Source of the DNA: Serinus canaria
Lineage: Eukaryota; Chordata; Aves; Passeriformes; Fringillidae
Direction: 5' to 3'
Assembly (NCBI RefSeq): GCF_022539315.1
Contig: NC_066316.1
Span: 34,597,245-34,661,244 of the forward strand
Length of the DNA: 64,000 nt
Shown piece after piece: positions 62,846 through 64,000 of this stretch. Every line of letters starts with the position of its first letter. Within the stretch, counting starts at the first letter, position 1. The notes beneath the pieces are model-generated. The model searched no databases and was not told where the DNA came from. It was given only the letters and a program-made list of their open reading frames with translations. Both the position numbers and the translations under genes were made by a program.

Positions 62846-64000
62846 AGGTGACACAGGGGCTGGAGTAAGGGCACTGATAGAGACTGCTGCCACTACTGTG
62901 ATGTTAGAAAATATTCTCTATACTTTCAGATTTCTTTATTTGTATGGTTTGCAAAGTTTTAGTTATTTTTAGTTTGTTTTTTTTTTTTTGGCCAGTTCTA
63001 CTTTAAATTACATATTATGTCAAGCTATTTTCTTTCTTCTTTCTCATTGCACCTGCTGGCAGCAGTTTCACCTCATTATGCCCACTGGCATAATGTCACT
63101 GCCTTTGAGTATTGGAGCCACCCTGCCCTTCCTGTCTGAAGTGATTCAGAGCCTGGCCTTCACATGTGGCCTTCACCAAGAAGTTAACAAAAAAAGGAAG
63201 AAAGCCTTTTGAAACACACCAACACACCCTACTTCTTGTATGGTCAGTCATTTGGTCTGTGTTACAGGCATGCTGTCTGCACCATCAGTGAAATGACAAA
63301 AACTGTGCCTTCTTGTATGTTCTTTGCTGGCAAAAATTTCCAAGATGATTTGTGCAGTTTGTGAACAACACCTCTGCTAAAAGAAAGAAAGGCTGAAGCG
63401 ACTAGGGAACAGGATGGAGTGGATTTCAGTGGGTTGGGGAGTGGTGCCATGTTCCTTGGGAGAAAGCACTTCTGCAGGCTGCCCCTAGAAAGACCAACAT
63501 CCCAAAAGATAAGAATTCTGCTGATGTAAACAGAGGAGGGCAGGTCTCCTGTCTTCTTCAGCCAACTGATAGCATTCGTGGCAACCTGAACAGCCAAGTC
63601 CCTTCAGAGATTGTCTCAGAAAACATACCATATCTTTGTTTCATTCTCCAGGTTTTAATTTCTCCCCCCACCTTTTTTTTTTTTTCTTTTTTCAGATCAG
63701 TGCCCACTGGCCCTCTGAAATATCTGTACAGTTCTCCTGGGTTACCTTCTGCCTCAGACACATTTCTATAGAGGTGCAGCCTCAGCATTGCTTCACTTTT
63801 ACGTGTGCTTGAGTGTGTGTATGTGCTATCTACATCTGGAATGAGGGGCTGTATTAAAAATAAAATAATTATAAAAATAAAGTGAAATGGCCTCACATGG
63901 AAAGCATTTGGAAAGGCAAATACCAGAGTAAAAATGGAAAAATAAGTACGTGTCAGGCCAGCTGCAGGTTAGGAGCAGCTCTCTGGGAAGCCAGTGGGAT

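Larger units (their letters stand above)
54001..64000. other. Intergenic region to right edge, no gene seen
   Basis: No supported exon. It contains the 7-bp minisatellite and palindrome (55494-55572), a perfect hairpin (60062-60094), a doubtful old CR1 tail (60290-60345) and a G-quadruplex-type run (62815-62845). The open frame 56050-56508 (152 codons, plus) is the longest outside GC-rich or repeat DNA. It lacks a domain, and its length is within chance for this much AT-rich sequence. Confidence 0.65.

Overview
The window is vertebrate nuclear DNA and almost certainly avian. It carries CR1 LINE fragments in three states of decay. One is a 3' tail whose imperfect octamer and following sequence look like the young CR1 families of neoavian birds, perhaps of songbirds. 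It also carries what look like ancient amniote MIR-type SINE remnants. Background sequence is AT-rich, broken by two sharp GC/CpG-rich islands. There are no operons, phage or CRISPR features, and no tRNA or rRNA gene was seen.

Only one protein-coding gene is supported: CRIM1 (cysteine-rich transmembrane BMP regulator 1), on the minus strand. The window holds its promoter CpG island (about 4.27-6.25 kb), a TATA-less promoter with two CCAAT boxes, the 5' leader and coding exon 1 (4776 down to 4425). It also holds the first 4.4 kb of intron 1 (4424 down to 1). Exon 1 encodes the signal peptide and a complete 12-cysteine IGFBP-type domain. The VWC/antistasin repeats, transmembrane segment and tail lie outside the window, to the left.

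From about 6.27 kb to the right edge (nearly 58 kb) lies the 5' intergenic side of CRIM1, in which I can support no coding gene. It holds: an ancient CR1 fragment (7.7 kb); a degenerate 1.7-kb CR1 copy with an ORF1 hydrolase-like piece joined to an ORF2 reverse transcriptase (21.67-23.36 kb); MIR-like remnants (25.6, 28.15 and 49.5 kb); a CR1 3' tail (29.04 kb); and assorted microsatellites and short inverted repeats.

The most notable part of the desert is a second, orphan CpG island at about 35.6-36.17 kb. It has a (CGC)8 tract and a near-consensus CTCF-type motif, but no recognisable coding exon. It is the best candidate for an unannotated non-coding promoter or boundary element. No previously undescribed coding system was found. 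The other items worth a look are structural: a perfect 13-bp hairpin at 60062, a 7-bp minisatellite running into a palindrome at 55494, a duplicated 3'-splice-site-like 30-mer at 45531, and a second CTCF-like motif inside CR1 at 21736.
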